Below are positions 7,746-17,711 of a DNA stretch of 64,000 nucleotides, in pieces. Source of the DNA: Inquilinus limosus (GTDB lineage: Bacteria > Pseudomonadota > Alphaproteobacteria > DSM-16000 > Inquilinaceae); NCBI RefSeq assembly GCF_002195995.1, contig NZ_NHON01000008.1:1-64000 (forward strand), written 5' to 3'. Within the stretch, counting starts at the first letter, position 1, and each line of letters begins with the position of its first letter. The position numbers and the translations under genes were made by a program. The notes under the pieces are model-generated. The model ran no database searches and had not been told where the DNA came from. It saw nothing but the letters and a program-made list of their open reading frames with translations.

Positions 7746-9323
7746 TCAGAACACGAAGCGCCGGGGGAACTGAGCCTTGACCCGGTCGAGGTGCTCCTTG
7801 GCGCAGCGCCGGATGTCGCCGGGGTCGCTCGCCATCCGGTCGGCAAGCCTGAAGGACAGGTCGCCCGTCGCGACGCATTCGACGAGCCGATCGATCAGTT
7901 CGCCGTCCTCCTGTGTCCCGTCGAGATGCGGCATCAGGCAGCGTTCCACCACGTCGAGGACGATCGACTCGTGCCAGGCATTGGCGACCCGGGCCATCCC
8001 CGCCTCCGCCATGCATGCCGCATAGCGCCGCCACATCTCCGGCACCGCCAGCGCCAGCCCCGGCTTGGCCACCGGGCCCAGCCGGACCTTCCCGCGATCC
8101 TGCATCACCAGCAATTCGATGAGGTCGGTCACCTCCGCTTCCGCTTCGGCCGGCATCCCCTCGGGCAGGGCGGCCTCGACCGCCGCCATCAGCGACCGGA
8201 AATCCAGCGTCCCAGGCCAGGCCGCCGTCAGCGCCGCGGCCGCTGCCTTGACCGACCGCTGGGGCAGGATCAGGGGACGGCTGCCCGCCGGGCCGTAGGG
8301 CCACGGCGCATCGTCCAGCACCGCGTCTCCCTGGGGCGGCAGGAAGGCGGCGACATGGAGCGCCCGCAGCCTCTCGCCATCGAGGCGGTAGGAGATGTCT
8401 CCGGCCCGATCGGCATGGACCAGAAGGGTCTGGCGGAAGGTCCGGTTGCTGACGAAGTCGAGATACTGCTCGAGCCGCACCTGGCTGTCGCCGCATTCCT
8501 GCAGCAGCGGAGCGGCGACGGAGGCGCCAAAATTGGCGACGAACATCGTCGACGGCTCCGCATCGCCGAGATAGGCCAGCCCGGCCTTCTCCGCGGCCGC
8601 GACGAAGTCTCCGAAATAGCAGGGCGAGTTGTAGAGCTCGAGGAATTCGTGCTGGAGATAGGATTCGTGGAAGGAGTTCAGGGCACCGCTCTGCTCCGCC
8701 ACGATCCGGCCCATCAGGCTGTTGGGGTCGGCGACGCCGGCGAGGAAATCGATCATGCCCCGGGCATAGGCCAGCGGCCGGTCCTTCGATCCGGCATGGC
8801 GTCCGCGCAGGATCATGGCGTCGCGGATCACCTCCTTGGCCTTCCAGCCCGGATAGCAGTTGTAGCTGACATGCGCGACGCCGTCGGGGGCGAGGTTCTC
8901 GCGACAGACGCGGAGGATCGCCTCCTGCACGTCCGGCGGCACCCAGCTGTAGACGCCGTGGCAGATGATGTAGTCGAAGACCCCGAGCGTCGGGGCGATC
9001 TCGCCCAGGTCGCCCTGGTGCAGCTCGATGTTCTTCAGCCCGAGCTCCGCGGCGGCTCTCCGCCCCGCGGCGATCTGGACCGGCGACAGGTCGATGCCGA
9101 CCACATGGCTCTCCGGGTAGCGGAGCGCCAGCGGCAGGATGTTGCCGCCGGACGCGCAGCCCAGCTCCAGCACCCGGCTGGTCGCGACCCTCGGGGCCGA
9201 AAGGCCGAAGAGATGCGCGACCGTCTCGAGATGGTCCGGGGACGTGGCCGGAAAGGAATGGGAGTCGTAGGGGACCGTATCGTAGGCGTCCCGGATCTGA
9301 TCGATATCGATGATGTCGGACAT
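7746..9323 (-). CDS. Class I SAM methyltransferase with C-terminal regulatory domain
   Basis: A 525-residue protein. An N-terminal segment (YDTVPYDSHSFPATSPDHL) leads into a Rossmann methyltransferase domain with motif I VLELGCASGG at residues 51-60 and the acidic GIDLSPVQI. A middle 'methyltransferase regulatory domain' (PF10119-type, ~residues 210-300) and a long helical C-terminus follow. This domain order is seen in orphan bacterial methyltransferases whose substrates are mostly unknown. The open frame extends upstream to 9626, but ATG 9323 begins the conserved sequence and has a GGAG site. It is convergent with the metzincin gene. Confidence 0.85.
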   Translation of the reverse strand: MSDIIDIDQIRDAYDTVPYDSHSFPATSPDHLETVAHLFGLSAPRVATSRVLELGCASGGNILPLALRYPESHVVGIDLSPVQIAAGRRAAAELGLKNIELHQGDLGEIAPTLGVFDYIICHGVYSWVPPDVQEAILRVCRENLAPDGVAHVSYNCYPGWKAKEVIRDAMILRGRHAGSKDRPLAYARGMIDFLAGVADPNSLMGRIVAEQSGALNSFHESYLQHEFLELYNSPCYFGDFVAAAEKAGLAYLGDAEPSTMFVANFGASVAAPLLQECGDSQVRLEQYLDFVSNRTFRQTLLVHADRAGDISYRLDGERLRALHVAAFLPPQGDAVLDDAPWPYGPAGSRPLILPQRSVKAAAAALTAAWPGTLDFRSLMAAVEAALPEGMPAEAEAEVTDLIELLVMQDRGKVRLGPVAKPGLALAVPEMWRRYAACMAEAGMARVANAWHESIVLDVVERCLMPHLDGTQEDGELIDRLVECVATGDLSFRLADRMASDPGDIRRCAKEHLDRVKAQFPRRFVF

Positions 9324-9510
9324 GCGCGCTCCGTCGGCTCGAAAAATGGCCGGCTCTCGCCGGGCAGACTCAGGCTGGCAGCCGTTTCGGTGGCCGTCCG
9401 AAAGGACGGTCGCCCTCAAATGACTCCATCCTATCAGCGGGGCGGAGATCTTTCCTAGTCGGCAATGCGCCTGTGGACGACAGGTTCGTCGGAATGTTTC
9501 CCCCGCCGGT

Positions 9511-11049
9511 TCAGGCCGCGGCGGCCGCCCGTTCCAGGAAGTCGTCCGGCCCGTCGACCTCGACCAGCCGGCGATTGCGGATCTCCAGATAGCGGGTGCC
9601 GATGCCGCGCAGCATGCGGCGGTCATGGGTGACGAAGACGCAGGTCGTGTCGTCGCGCGACAGCAGGTCCTCCAGCCGCTCCCGCCCGGCGATGTCCAGG
9701 TGGTTGGTCGGTTCGTCCAGCAGGTAGATGTTGGGCTGGCGCAGCCGCAGCAGCAGGAAGGTGACGCGCAGCTGCTCGCCGTAGCTGAGATGGCCGATCG
9801 GCGTCGCCTGCTTCTCGATCGGGATGCCGATATTGTGCAGCTCGCGCACCAGCTCGGCGTCGCGCAGGGTCGAGGCCGCCTGCAGCGCCCGGTTCACCGG
9901 CATTTGCCGCGGCAGGTCGGACAGGTGCTGGTCGAGATAGCCGGGGCGCAGCTGCGGGTTGGCGGTGATCGACTGGCCCAGCGGCGCGTCGCCCGCCGCC
10001 GCCCGGGTGATCGCCGCCATCAGGTCGCGGATCAGGTGCGACTTGCCGGTGCCGTTCAGGCCCAGGAGGGCGATGCGGTCGCCACGGCGCACGAATTCCT
10101 GCTCGATGCGCAGCAGCTCGCGCCCGGTCTCGGTGCGCACGACATGGTCCTTCAGCCGCACCAGCGTGGCGCGCTGCACCTCGCCGGTGTCGAGGTTGAT
10201 GTCCCGTCGCGCCTCGCGATGCGCCACTGTGGCCTCCGCCCGGCGCTGCTCGGCGCGGGACGCCACCGCCTTGGCGCGCCGGGCCATGTCCGGGTTGTGG
10301 CCTTTCAGGTTGGACCAGATCGCCAGCCGCTTCGCCGCGCGCTCCAGCCGCTCGACCTCCTTCTCGTCGCGCTCGGCCTGCTGCAGCGCCGCCAGATCCT
10401 CGCGGATCAGCTCCTGCCGCGCCTGGGAGAAGGAGGTGCCGTAGCTCCGCACCCGGTCGCCGCGCAGGATGATGGTGCGGTTGGTGACGCGGTCCAGGAA
10501 CTCGCGGTCATGCGAGACCAGGATGAAGGGCAGGCGCAGATGCTCGGTCAGCCAGCGCTCCAGCCGCATCACCTTGCCGACATCGAGATGGTTGGTCGGC
10601 TCGTCCAGGATCAGCAGGTCCGGGTCGGCCAGCGTCGCCCGCGCCACCAGCAGCAGGCGCTGCCAGCCGCCGGACAGCTCGGCGACCGTCTGGGCGTGCC
10701 ATTGATCCGGGGCGAGGCCCAGCTCGTCCAGCACCACATCGGCGCGCCAGGCCTGGTCGTCGCGTGCCGCCTCGGGCAGGGCCTGGACCATGGCCTCATG
10801 CAGCGTCAGCGGCAGGATCGCGGCCGGCACCGCCTGCGGCACATGGCCGATCAGCAGGCCGCGCCGGCGGGCGATGCGGCCGCGGTCCAGCTCGACCTCG
10901 CCCAGCAGGGCGTTGATCAGGGTCGACTTGCCGCTGCCATTGTCTCCGACCAGGCCGATCCGGTCGCCGGGGTGGACGGCGAAGCTGGCGTCCTGGAACA
11001 GGGCCCGGCCGCCGATCTTGAGGGTGATGGCTTCGGCCTGGAGGAGCAT
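9511..11049 (-). CDS. ABC-F family ATPase (ribosome-associated, duplicated ATP-binding domains)
   Basis: A 512-residue soluble protein with two ATP-binding cassettes and no membrane segments. The first has Walker A GDNGSGKST, signature ELSGGWQ and Walker B LLILDEPTNHLD. The second has GLNGTGKSH, signature LSYGEQ and YLLDEPTNHLD. A charged linker with basic helices joins them. This is the ABC-F layout; members act on ribosomes in translation control or antibiotic protection. The second Walker A ends in SH rather than ST, and the second signature has Tyr in place of Gly. ATG 11049 (MLLQAEAI) is chosen over upstream frame extension because it begins the cassette. Confidence 0.9.
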   Translation of the reverse strand: MLLQAEAITLKIGGRALFQDASFAVHPGDRIGLVGDNGSGKSTLINALLGEVELDRGRIARRRGLLIGHVPQAVPAAILPLTLHEAMVQALPEAARDDQAWRADVVLDELGLAPDQWHAQTVAELSGGWQRLLLVARATLADPDLLILDEPTNHLDVGKVMRLERWLTEHLRLPFILVSHDREFLDRVTNRTIILRGDRVRSYGTSFSQARQELIREDLAALQQAERDEKEVERLERAAKRLAIWSNLKGHNPDMARRAKAVASRAEQRRAEATVAHREARRDINLDTGEVQRATLVRLKDHVVRTETGRELLRIEQEFVRRGDRIALLGLNGTGKSHLIRDLMAAITRAAAGDAPLGQSITANPQLRPGYLDQHLSDLPRQMPVNRALQAASTLRDAELVRELHNIGIPIEKQATPIGHLSYGEQLRVTFLLLRLRQPNIYLLDEPTNHLDIAGRERLEDLLSRDDTTCVFVTHDRRMLRGIGTRYLEIRNRRLVEVDGPDDFLERAAAAA

Positions 11050-11091
11050 GATGGGACCCGGATTCGGCGATCGGACCGGGGAAGGTATCAG

Positions 11092-11268
11092 ATGACCGAT
11101 CGGAACAAGTCGAAAGATCGTGACCCGAAGGGCGCGGCCGACGAGGCCGGGCGCCGGGGCGAAGCGGAGCGCTGGAAGGAGGAGAACGCCGAGGCGATCC
11201 GGAGCCACAACGAGCGGGTCAAGCGGGAAGGGCTTATCCTAGCGAGGTACCGTCGCTTTCCGAAGTGA
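11092..11268 (+). CDS. Stand-alone CcdA C-terminal domain (remnant or mini-antitoxin)
   Basis: A 58-residue frame from ATG 11092, with a strong ribosome-binding site (ggggaagg) seven bases upstream. The last ~33 residues (ERWKEENAEAIRSHNERV and following, ending ARYRRF) closely match the toxin-binding C-terminus of the intact CcdA encoded just downstream (LWKQENAEAIRSYNEWV...). The ribbon-helix-helix DNA-binding half is missing and is replaced by a charged, Lys/Arg/Asp-rich stretch. It may be the remains of a duplicated ccdA, or a functional peptide that binds CcdB without DNA binding. It lies 43 bp from the divergent ABC-F start. Confidence 0.6.
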   Translation: MTDRNKSKDRDPKGAADEAGRRGEAERWKEENAEAIRSHNERVKREGLILARYRRFPK

Positions 11269-11300
11269 CCTGGGCGGGCCTCGCCTGAGATCGAGGGGCC

Positions 11301-11331
11301 TTGTCATGCGCATCTCTTGTGCGCATATTAT
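11301..11331 (+). promoter_or_regulatory. Candidate ccdAB promoter with palindromic operator
   Basis: TTGTCA (11301-11306) and TATTAT (11326-11331) are spaced 19 bp apart. Between and over them lies a perfect inverted repeat, ATGCGCA (11306-11312) and TGCGCAT (11320-11326), with a 7-bp spacer. This is where an autoregulating ribbon-helix-helix antitoxin would bind. If this promoter is used, translation must begin at ATG 11336 rather than 11306. Confidence 0.45.
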
Positions 11332-11581
11332 GCTTATGGCTTTGATCGAAGAGAAGCGCACGCCTCGCCGCGCGACCAATCTCAGCCTCTCGGCGGAGGC
11401 GACCCGTCGCGCCAGGGATTACGGTCTGAACATTTCCAGGATCGCCGAGGATGCGATCGTCGACGCGGTACGCCGGCATGAAGGCGAACTCTGGAAGCAA
11501 GAGAACGCCGAGGCGATCCGAAGCTACAATGAATGGGTGGCGGAAGAGGGCCTGCCCTTCGCGAAGTTCCGGCAGTTCTGA
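11306..11581 (+). CDS. ccdA: CcdA-family antitoxin
   Basis: A protein of 91 residues from ATG 11306 (gaggggcc ribosome-binding site), or 81 from ATG 11336 (MALIEEKRTPRRATNLSLS). The N-terminal half (ATNLSLSAEATRRARDYGLNIS) is a ribbon-helix-helix DNA-binding domain. The C-terminal half (LWKQENAEAIRSYNEWV, then LPFAKFRQF) is the toxin-binding tail. The role is to neutralise CcdB and repress the operon. The stop overlaps the ccdB start by one base (TGATG at 11579). The palindrome at 11306-11326 would lie inside the coding region if the longer start is used, so the shorter start may be the real one. Confidence 0.88.
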   Translation: MRISCAHIMLMALIEEKRTPRRATNLSLSAEATRRARDYGLNISRIAEDAIVDAVRRHEGELWKQENAEAIRSYNEWVAEEGLPFAKFRQF

Positions 11582-11883
11582 TGCGCTTCGACGTCCATCG
11601 CGTCGCCGGATCCGATGTGACTCTCGCGCTGAAAGTTCAATCGGATTTCCACGACCATCTGGACACCTGTGTGGTCGTGCCGCTCATTCCTCTCGCTCGA
11701 ACGAAGATGAAGCCGGCGCTACGGCTGCAGCCCGTGTTCAACGTTGCCGGTCAACCTTACATGCTTGCCACGCCTGCGCTGGCCTCGGTTCCTGTCGGCG
11801 ATCTTGGTGATCGCGTCGGGTCCTTGGCCGACCAGCATTCGGTGATCGTCGACGCCCTGGACTTCCTGTTCCAGGGCTTCTGA
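11581..11883 (+). CDS. ccdB: CcdB-family toxin (gyrase poison)
   Basis: A 100-residue protein of the usual CcdB length. It begins MRFDVHRV, contains the conserved core VVVPLIPL and a middle segment FNVAGQPYMLATPALASVP, and ends in the short C-terminal helix ALDFLFQGF typical of CcdB, whose last residues contact gyrase. CcdB traps DNA gyrase on DNA when unneutralised. The start overlaps the ccdA stop, so the pair is coupled. It ends one base before the convergent lipB stop. The locus is chromosomal, not plasmid-borne, as far as the context shows. Confidence 0.92.
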   Translation: MRFDVHRVAGSDVTLALKVQSDFHDHLDTCVVVPLIPLARTKMKPALRLQPVFNVAGQPYMLATPALASVPVGDLGDRVGSLADQHSVIVDALDFLFQGF

Positions 11884-11884
11884 C

Positions 11885-12583
11885 TCACCCCTCGAACACC
11901 TCGTCCCAGGCCTCGCGCAGGGCCAGGTCGACATCGGCCATCGTCACCGGCAGGCCGAGATCGATCAGCGAGGTGACGCCGTACTGCGCCAGGCCGCAGG
12001 GCACGATGCCGGCGAAATGCGACAGGTCGGGGTCGACGTTCAGCGCCACGCCGTGAAAGGTCACCCAGTGCCGGATCCGCACGCCGATCGCGGCGATCTT
12101 CTTCTCGACGCCGTCGCGCTCGACCCAGATGCCGACCCGGCCCTCGCGCCGCTCGCCCTTCACCTGGAACCGCGCCAGGGTGCGGATCAGCCATTCCTCC
12201 AGGGAATGGACATAGGCGCGGACATCCGGGTTGCGCCGCTTCAGGTCGACCATGACATAGCCGACCCGCTGCCCCGGCCCGTGATAGGTGTACTGGCCGC
12301 CGCGGCCGGCGCGATAGACCGGGAAGCGGTCGGGCGCCAGCAGGTCGCCGGCCTGGGCGCTGGTGCCGGCGGTGTAGAGCGGCGGATGCTCCAAGAGCCA
12401 TACCAGCTCCGGTGCGGTGCCGGCGCGAATCGCCTCGGCCCGGGCCTCCATCGCCGCCAGCGCCTCGGGGTAGGGCACGGCACCGTCGTCGATGCGCCAG
12501 TCAGGGCCGTGCGAAACGGCGGTTTCGAGGGGGGCGGCAGACGGAATCGCGATCATCTCATCGGGCTGCTTGATCGGGCGCAT
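11885..12583 (-). CDS. lipB: Octanoyl-[acyl carrier protein]:protein octanoyltransferase
   Basis: A 232-residue cytoplasmic enzyme that moves octanoyl groups from acyl carrier protein to lipoyl domains as the first step of lipoate synthesis. The signature [15 protein letters not shown] is present, as are the catalytic Lys pair in [11 protein letters not shown] (~residue 162) and the catalytic Cys in IVPCGL (~residue 196). The first ~25 residues precede the conserved domain; an internal ATG (MIAIPSAAP, 12556) is an alternative start. It is convergent with ccdB and not near lipA in this window. Confidence 0.95.
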   Translation of the reverse strand: MRPIKQPDEMIAIPSAAPLETAVSHGPDWRIDDGAVPYPEALAAMEARAEAIRAGTAPELVWLLEHPPLYTAGTSAQAGDLLAPDRFPVYRAGRGGQYTYHGPGQRVGYVMVDLKRRNPDVRAYVHSLEEWLIRTLARFQVKGERREGRVGIWVERDGVEKKIAAIGVRIRHWVTFHGVALNVDPDLSHFAGIVPCGLAQYGVTSLIDLGLPVTMADVDLALREAWDEVFEG

Positions 12584-12643
12584 CCGATCTGCTAATCCCC
12601 CCGCACCTCGGAAGGCAAGGCCCCTCGTGGGCGTGCCTGCCGT

Positions 12644-12730
12644 GCGGTCGTGGCGGAATTGGTAGACGCGCAGCGTTGAGGTCGCTGTGGGCTAACCCCC
12701 GTGGAAGTTCGAGTCTTCTCGACCGCACCA
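12644..12730 (+). tRNA. tRNA-Leu (anticodon GAG)
   Basis: The acceptor stem GCGGTCG (12644-12650) pairs with CGACCGC (12720-12726), followed by discriminator A and an encoded CCA. The D-arm, the anticodon stem CAGCG/CGCTG around loop TTGAGGT (anticodon GAG at 12678-12680), a long variable arm typical of class II tRNA-Leu, and the T-arm GTTCGAGTC are all present. It reads CUC/CUU codons. Confidence 0.96.
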
Positions 12731-12738
12731 TTCTTCGC

Positions 12739-12765
12739 AAGGCCCGCCCTCACCGGCGGGCCTTT
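12739..12765 (+). terminator. Hairpin terminator after tRNA-Leu
   Basis: A perfect 10-bp stem (AAGGCCCGCC at 12739-12748, GGCGGGCCTT at 12755-12764) with a six-base loop lies 9 bp after the tRNA CCA. The T-run is short and interrupted (TTTCGCGTTTC), so termination may be only partial. Confidence 0.65.
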
Positions 12766-12861
12766 CGCGTTTCGGTCGCAGCAGCATCCCGTGCCGGCTC
12801 TTCCGCCCGGGCGGAACGCTGCCTATAACGGCTCGACCCGTAACGCTGTCCGGATCCCCTG

Positions 12862-15198
<2,337 letters not shown>

Positions 15199-15199
15199 G

Positions 15200-16588
15200 G
15201 TGGTCACGGCGCCCGACCCGCAACCGGCGGACGCCCAGGAATACGGCCTGCCGCCCGGCTTCGTGCAGGAGATCGAGGAGGCGCTGGACGACCACCGCCT
15301 CGCCGAGGTGGAGGAGCGGCTGGCGCCGCTCCACTCCGCCGACCTGGCGGCGCTGCTCGAGGCGCTGCACCCGGACGACCGGCGCGTCGTCGTCGGGCTG
15401 ATCCGGGTGCAGCTGACCACCGACGCCGAGGCGCTGGCCTGGCTGAACGAGGATGTCCGGCAGGAGGTGCTGGACCTGCTCGGGCCGCAGGACGTCGCCG
15501 CGGCGCTGCAGGAGCTCGATTCCGACGACGCGCTGGCCCTGATCGAGACCCTCGATGAGGGCGAGCGCGATGCGGTCCTGGCCAACATCCCGGCCGAGGA
15601 GCGGCGGCTCCTGCTCGAGGGCCTCGACTTCCCGGAATACTCCGCCGGCCGCCTGATGCAGCGCGAGCTGGTGTCGGTGCCGGACTACTGGACCGTCGGC
15701 AAGACCATCGACTGGCTGCGCACCGCCGAGGCGCTGCCGGACGAGTTCTACAGCCTGTTCCTGGTCGATGTGCACGGCAAGCCCAGCGGCCAGCTACCCC
15801 TGTCGCGCTTCCTGCGCGGCCGCCGGCCGGCGAAGCTGGCGGAGCTCGGGCTGGAGGACATCCATCCGATCCCGGCGGAGATGGACCAGGAGGAGGTGGC
15901 GCTGCTGTTCCGGCGCTACGGCATGGTCTCGGCACCGGTGGTCGACCGCGACGGCAAGCTGCTCGGCGTCATCACCCTGGACGACGTGGTCGACGTCATC
16001 GACGAGGAGGCGGAGGAGGACATCTTCCGCCTCGGCGGCATCGGCGAGCAGAGCGACCTGTATCGCGACGTCGCCGCGACCACGCGCTCGCGCTTCTCCT
16101 GGCTGTTCGTCAACCTGCTGACCGCGGTGCTGGCCTCGTCGGTGATCGGCCTGTTCGAGGAGACGATCAGCAAGGTGGTGGCGCTGGCGGTGCTGATGCC
16201 GATCGTCGCCTCGATGGGCGGCAATGCCGGCACCCAGACCCTGACCGTGGCGGTGCGGGCGCTGGCGATGCGCGAGCTGACCGACAGCAACGCCGTCCGC
16301 ATCCTGTGGAAGGAGGTGCTGGTCGGCGTGATCAACGGCCTGCTGTTCGCGGCGATCGCGGGCGGGGTGGTGTGGCTGTGGTTCTCGGATCCGCGCCTGG
16401 CGGTGGTGATCGGCGCGGCCATGATCATCAACCTGCTGGCCGCCGCCTTCTCGGGGACTGTGATCCCGCTGGCGCTGCAGCGCTTCGGGGTTGATCCGGC
16501 GGTGTCCAGCGGCGTGTTCCTGACCACCGTCACCGACGTGGTCGGCTTCTTCGCCTTTCTCGGCCTGGCCGCCTTGATCCTGCTCTGA
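15200..16588 (+). CDS. mgtE: Magnesium transporter MgtE
   Basis: A 462-residue protein with MgtE order. A helical N domain (residues ~15-130; LHSADLAALLEALHPDD), two CBS domains (~130-260; RLMQRELVSVPDYWTV, GVITLDDVVDVID) and a C-terminal five-helix membrane domain (RFSWLFVNLLTAVLAS, SMGGNAGTQTLTV pore motif, ending FFAFLGLAALILL) are present. The N and CBS domains sense cytoplasmic Mg2+ and gate the channel. I chose GTG 15200 because it falls two bases after the maeB stop; a further upstream ATG would overlap maeB by 47 bases. A hairpin follows the stop. Confidence 0.94.
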   Translation: MVTAPDPQPADAQEYGLPPGFVQEIEEALDDHRLAEVEERLAPLHSADLAALLEALHPDDRRVVVGLIRVQLTTDAEALAWLNEDVRQEVLDLLGPQDVAAALQELDSDDALALIETLDEGERDAVLANIPAEERRLLLEGLDFPEYSAGRLMQRELVSVPDYWTVGKTIDWLRTAEALPDEFYSLFLVDVHGKPSGQLPLSRFLRGRRPAKLAELGLEDIHPIPAEMDQEEVALLFRRYGMVSAPVVDRDGKLLGVITLDDVVDVIDEEAEEDIFRLGGIGEQSDLYRDVAATTRSRFSWLFVNLLTAVLASSVIGLFEETISKVVALAVLMPIVASMGGNAGTQTLTVAVRALAMRELTDSNAVRILWKEVLVGVINGLLFAAIAGGVVWLWFSDPRLAVVIGAAMIINLLAAAFSGTVIPLALQRFGVDPAVSSGVFLTTVTDVVGFFAFLGLAALILL

Positions 16589-16595
16589 ACCGTCG

Positions 16596-16623
16596 CCCCA
16601 TCCCGCCGGACCGCGGGATGGGG
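16596..16623. terminator. Perfect hairpin between convergent genes
   Basis: CCCCATCCCGC (16596-16606) and GCGGGATGGGG (16613-16623) form an 11-bp perfect stem with a six-base loop, between the mgtE stop and the stop of the leftward gene. There is no T-tract, but the position suits a bidirectional transcript end. Confidence 0.55.
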
Positions 16624-16638
16624 GTCGATCCATCCGCC

Positions 16639-16947
16639 TCAGGCGGTGCCGACGGTGCCGGTGCTGCCGGCGATGCTGACGCCCTTGGCCTCGCGCGCGG
16701 CCTTGATCACGTTGTTGGCGATGTTGACCGCCGGGATGGTGAGATTCTGGCCGCCCGGCACGCCCCGGGTCAGGTGCTCGACGAGCTCCTTGACCTTCTC
16801 CTCACTGATGGTCTCGACGCCCGGCAGCAGCGCGATCAGCGCGGCCAGGCCGACCACCTGGCCGAAGCGCAGGTCGCTCGCCACCGCCAGCTTCTTCAAT
16901 GCGTCGCGCAGATCGGCTTCGCTAATGCCAGTGGATTCCACGTTCAA
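16639..16947 (-). CDS. Small hypothetical protein
   Basis: A ~102-residue protein of no family that I recognise. It looks mostly helical with a central hydrophobic stretch (VVGLAALIALLPGVETI) and a Ser/Thr/Gly-rich end. The longest frame starts at GTG 16962, but a strong GGGAGG site lies inside that stretch, so TTG 16947 (or GTG 16941) is the likelier start. It is divergent from the large RTX gene and separated from it by 750 bp of mostly non-coding DNA. Codon use matches the window. Confidence 0.6.
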   Translation of the reverse strand: MNVESTGISEADLRDALKKLAVASDLRFGQVVGLAALIALLPGVETISEEKVKELVEHLTRGVPGGQNLTIPAVNIANNVIKAAREAKGVSIAGSTGTVGTA

Positions 16948-16962
16948 AATGCCCTCCCTCAC

Positions 16963-17597
16963 CGGATCCGGGGCTACTGCTCAAGTGCAGTGCATATCCC
17001 GTCATGAATACCCAGGGTTGTACGAGGCGATCGCGCCCGGTGTCCAGCCGTTCTCGCCGAGCCTTGAGTTGACCCTGGTGGAGGAGTCTACCCCGCCGGG
17101 GCCGGCAATGCGACCGTCCCATGACAACCGGGCCGAGGCGCCACGGCGGTCCGGCAAGATCAGCGGCAGTCGCCGCCTCCACCCGGCTGGGATTCCATTC
17201 GCCCATTGCTGATTCGCTCAAAGACCCCGGGGAATTTGTGTCACATTTTCGACATGCTGCAAGAACAGCGGGAAGCAAAGCCGGCCGCCGTGACGGGCGG
17301 TGGTGCCTCGGGCCCGGCATTTTGCCACCGGTCTCAGGACCGAGGCTGCGTCCCAAGCCCGCTGCCGAACGAGTCGCGGAGGGCCCTTCCGACATCCCCG
17401 GAACTCTGTCGGATCAAGGACATATTACGCGCAGCAAACGGGCGTGCATGAAGCGCATTCAGAAATAAAATTATACTAACAAAGTAATAATGTGACTTAT
17501 ATCGAGAAATGAAAGAACTAGCTTGGCTGACAGAATTTATCCGGAGTCAATTTCATCCGTCTATTTCGTCTTTGAAAAGTAAAAAACGGGAATTTCC
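16963..17597. other. Long non-coding spacer with AT-rich island
   Basis: I find no convincing gene here; the open frames on both strands lack family features or good starts. From about 17457 to 17597 the composition changes sharply to AT-rich (runs such as ataaaattatactaac and gaaaagtaaaaaac), unlike nearly all of the window. The island sits directly upstream of the RTX gene and is a likely site of promoter or nucoid-protein control. Confidence 0.6.
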
Positions 17598-17711
17598 ATG
17601 GACAGCCCTATCGTTTTTTGCCTGAATGCCGGCTGGCTAGCCCTGTGGGCGGCGGCCGGGCTGTCGGCTTGGCAAGAGTTTTTGGAGGAGGAAAACAATG
17701 GGTCTTCTTGA
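17598..17711 (+). CDS. Possible 37-residue leader ORF overlapping the RTX gene start
   Basis: ATG 17598 opens a short frame (MDSPIVFCLNAGWLALWAAA and on, ending EEENNGSS) that terminates at 17711, 14 bases inside the following gene. The middle is hydrophobic with three Trp. The gaggagg ribosome-binding site of the RTX gene lies within this frame, so translation of one could open or block the other. No homologue is recognised and the ORF may be chance. Confidence 0.3.
   Translation: MDSPIVFCLNAGWLALWAAAGLSAWQEFLEEENNGSS

Noticed and set aside
11091-11883. Plasmid or integrated mobile element indicated by ccdAB
   Set aside because: No integrase, relaxase, replication gene or att-like repeat is nearby. 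The neighbours are core genes (lipB, tRNA-Leu).
12644-12861. Genomic island inserted at tRNA-Leu
   Set aside because: There is no duplicated tRNA 3' end in the window and no integrase. The next gene is core maeB.
16922-17468. Several 80-160 codon open frames in the spacer before the RTX gene
   Set aside because: They have no good ribosome-binding site, no recognisable family, and they overlap each other on both strands.
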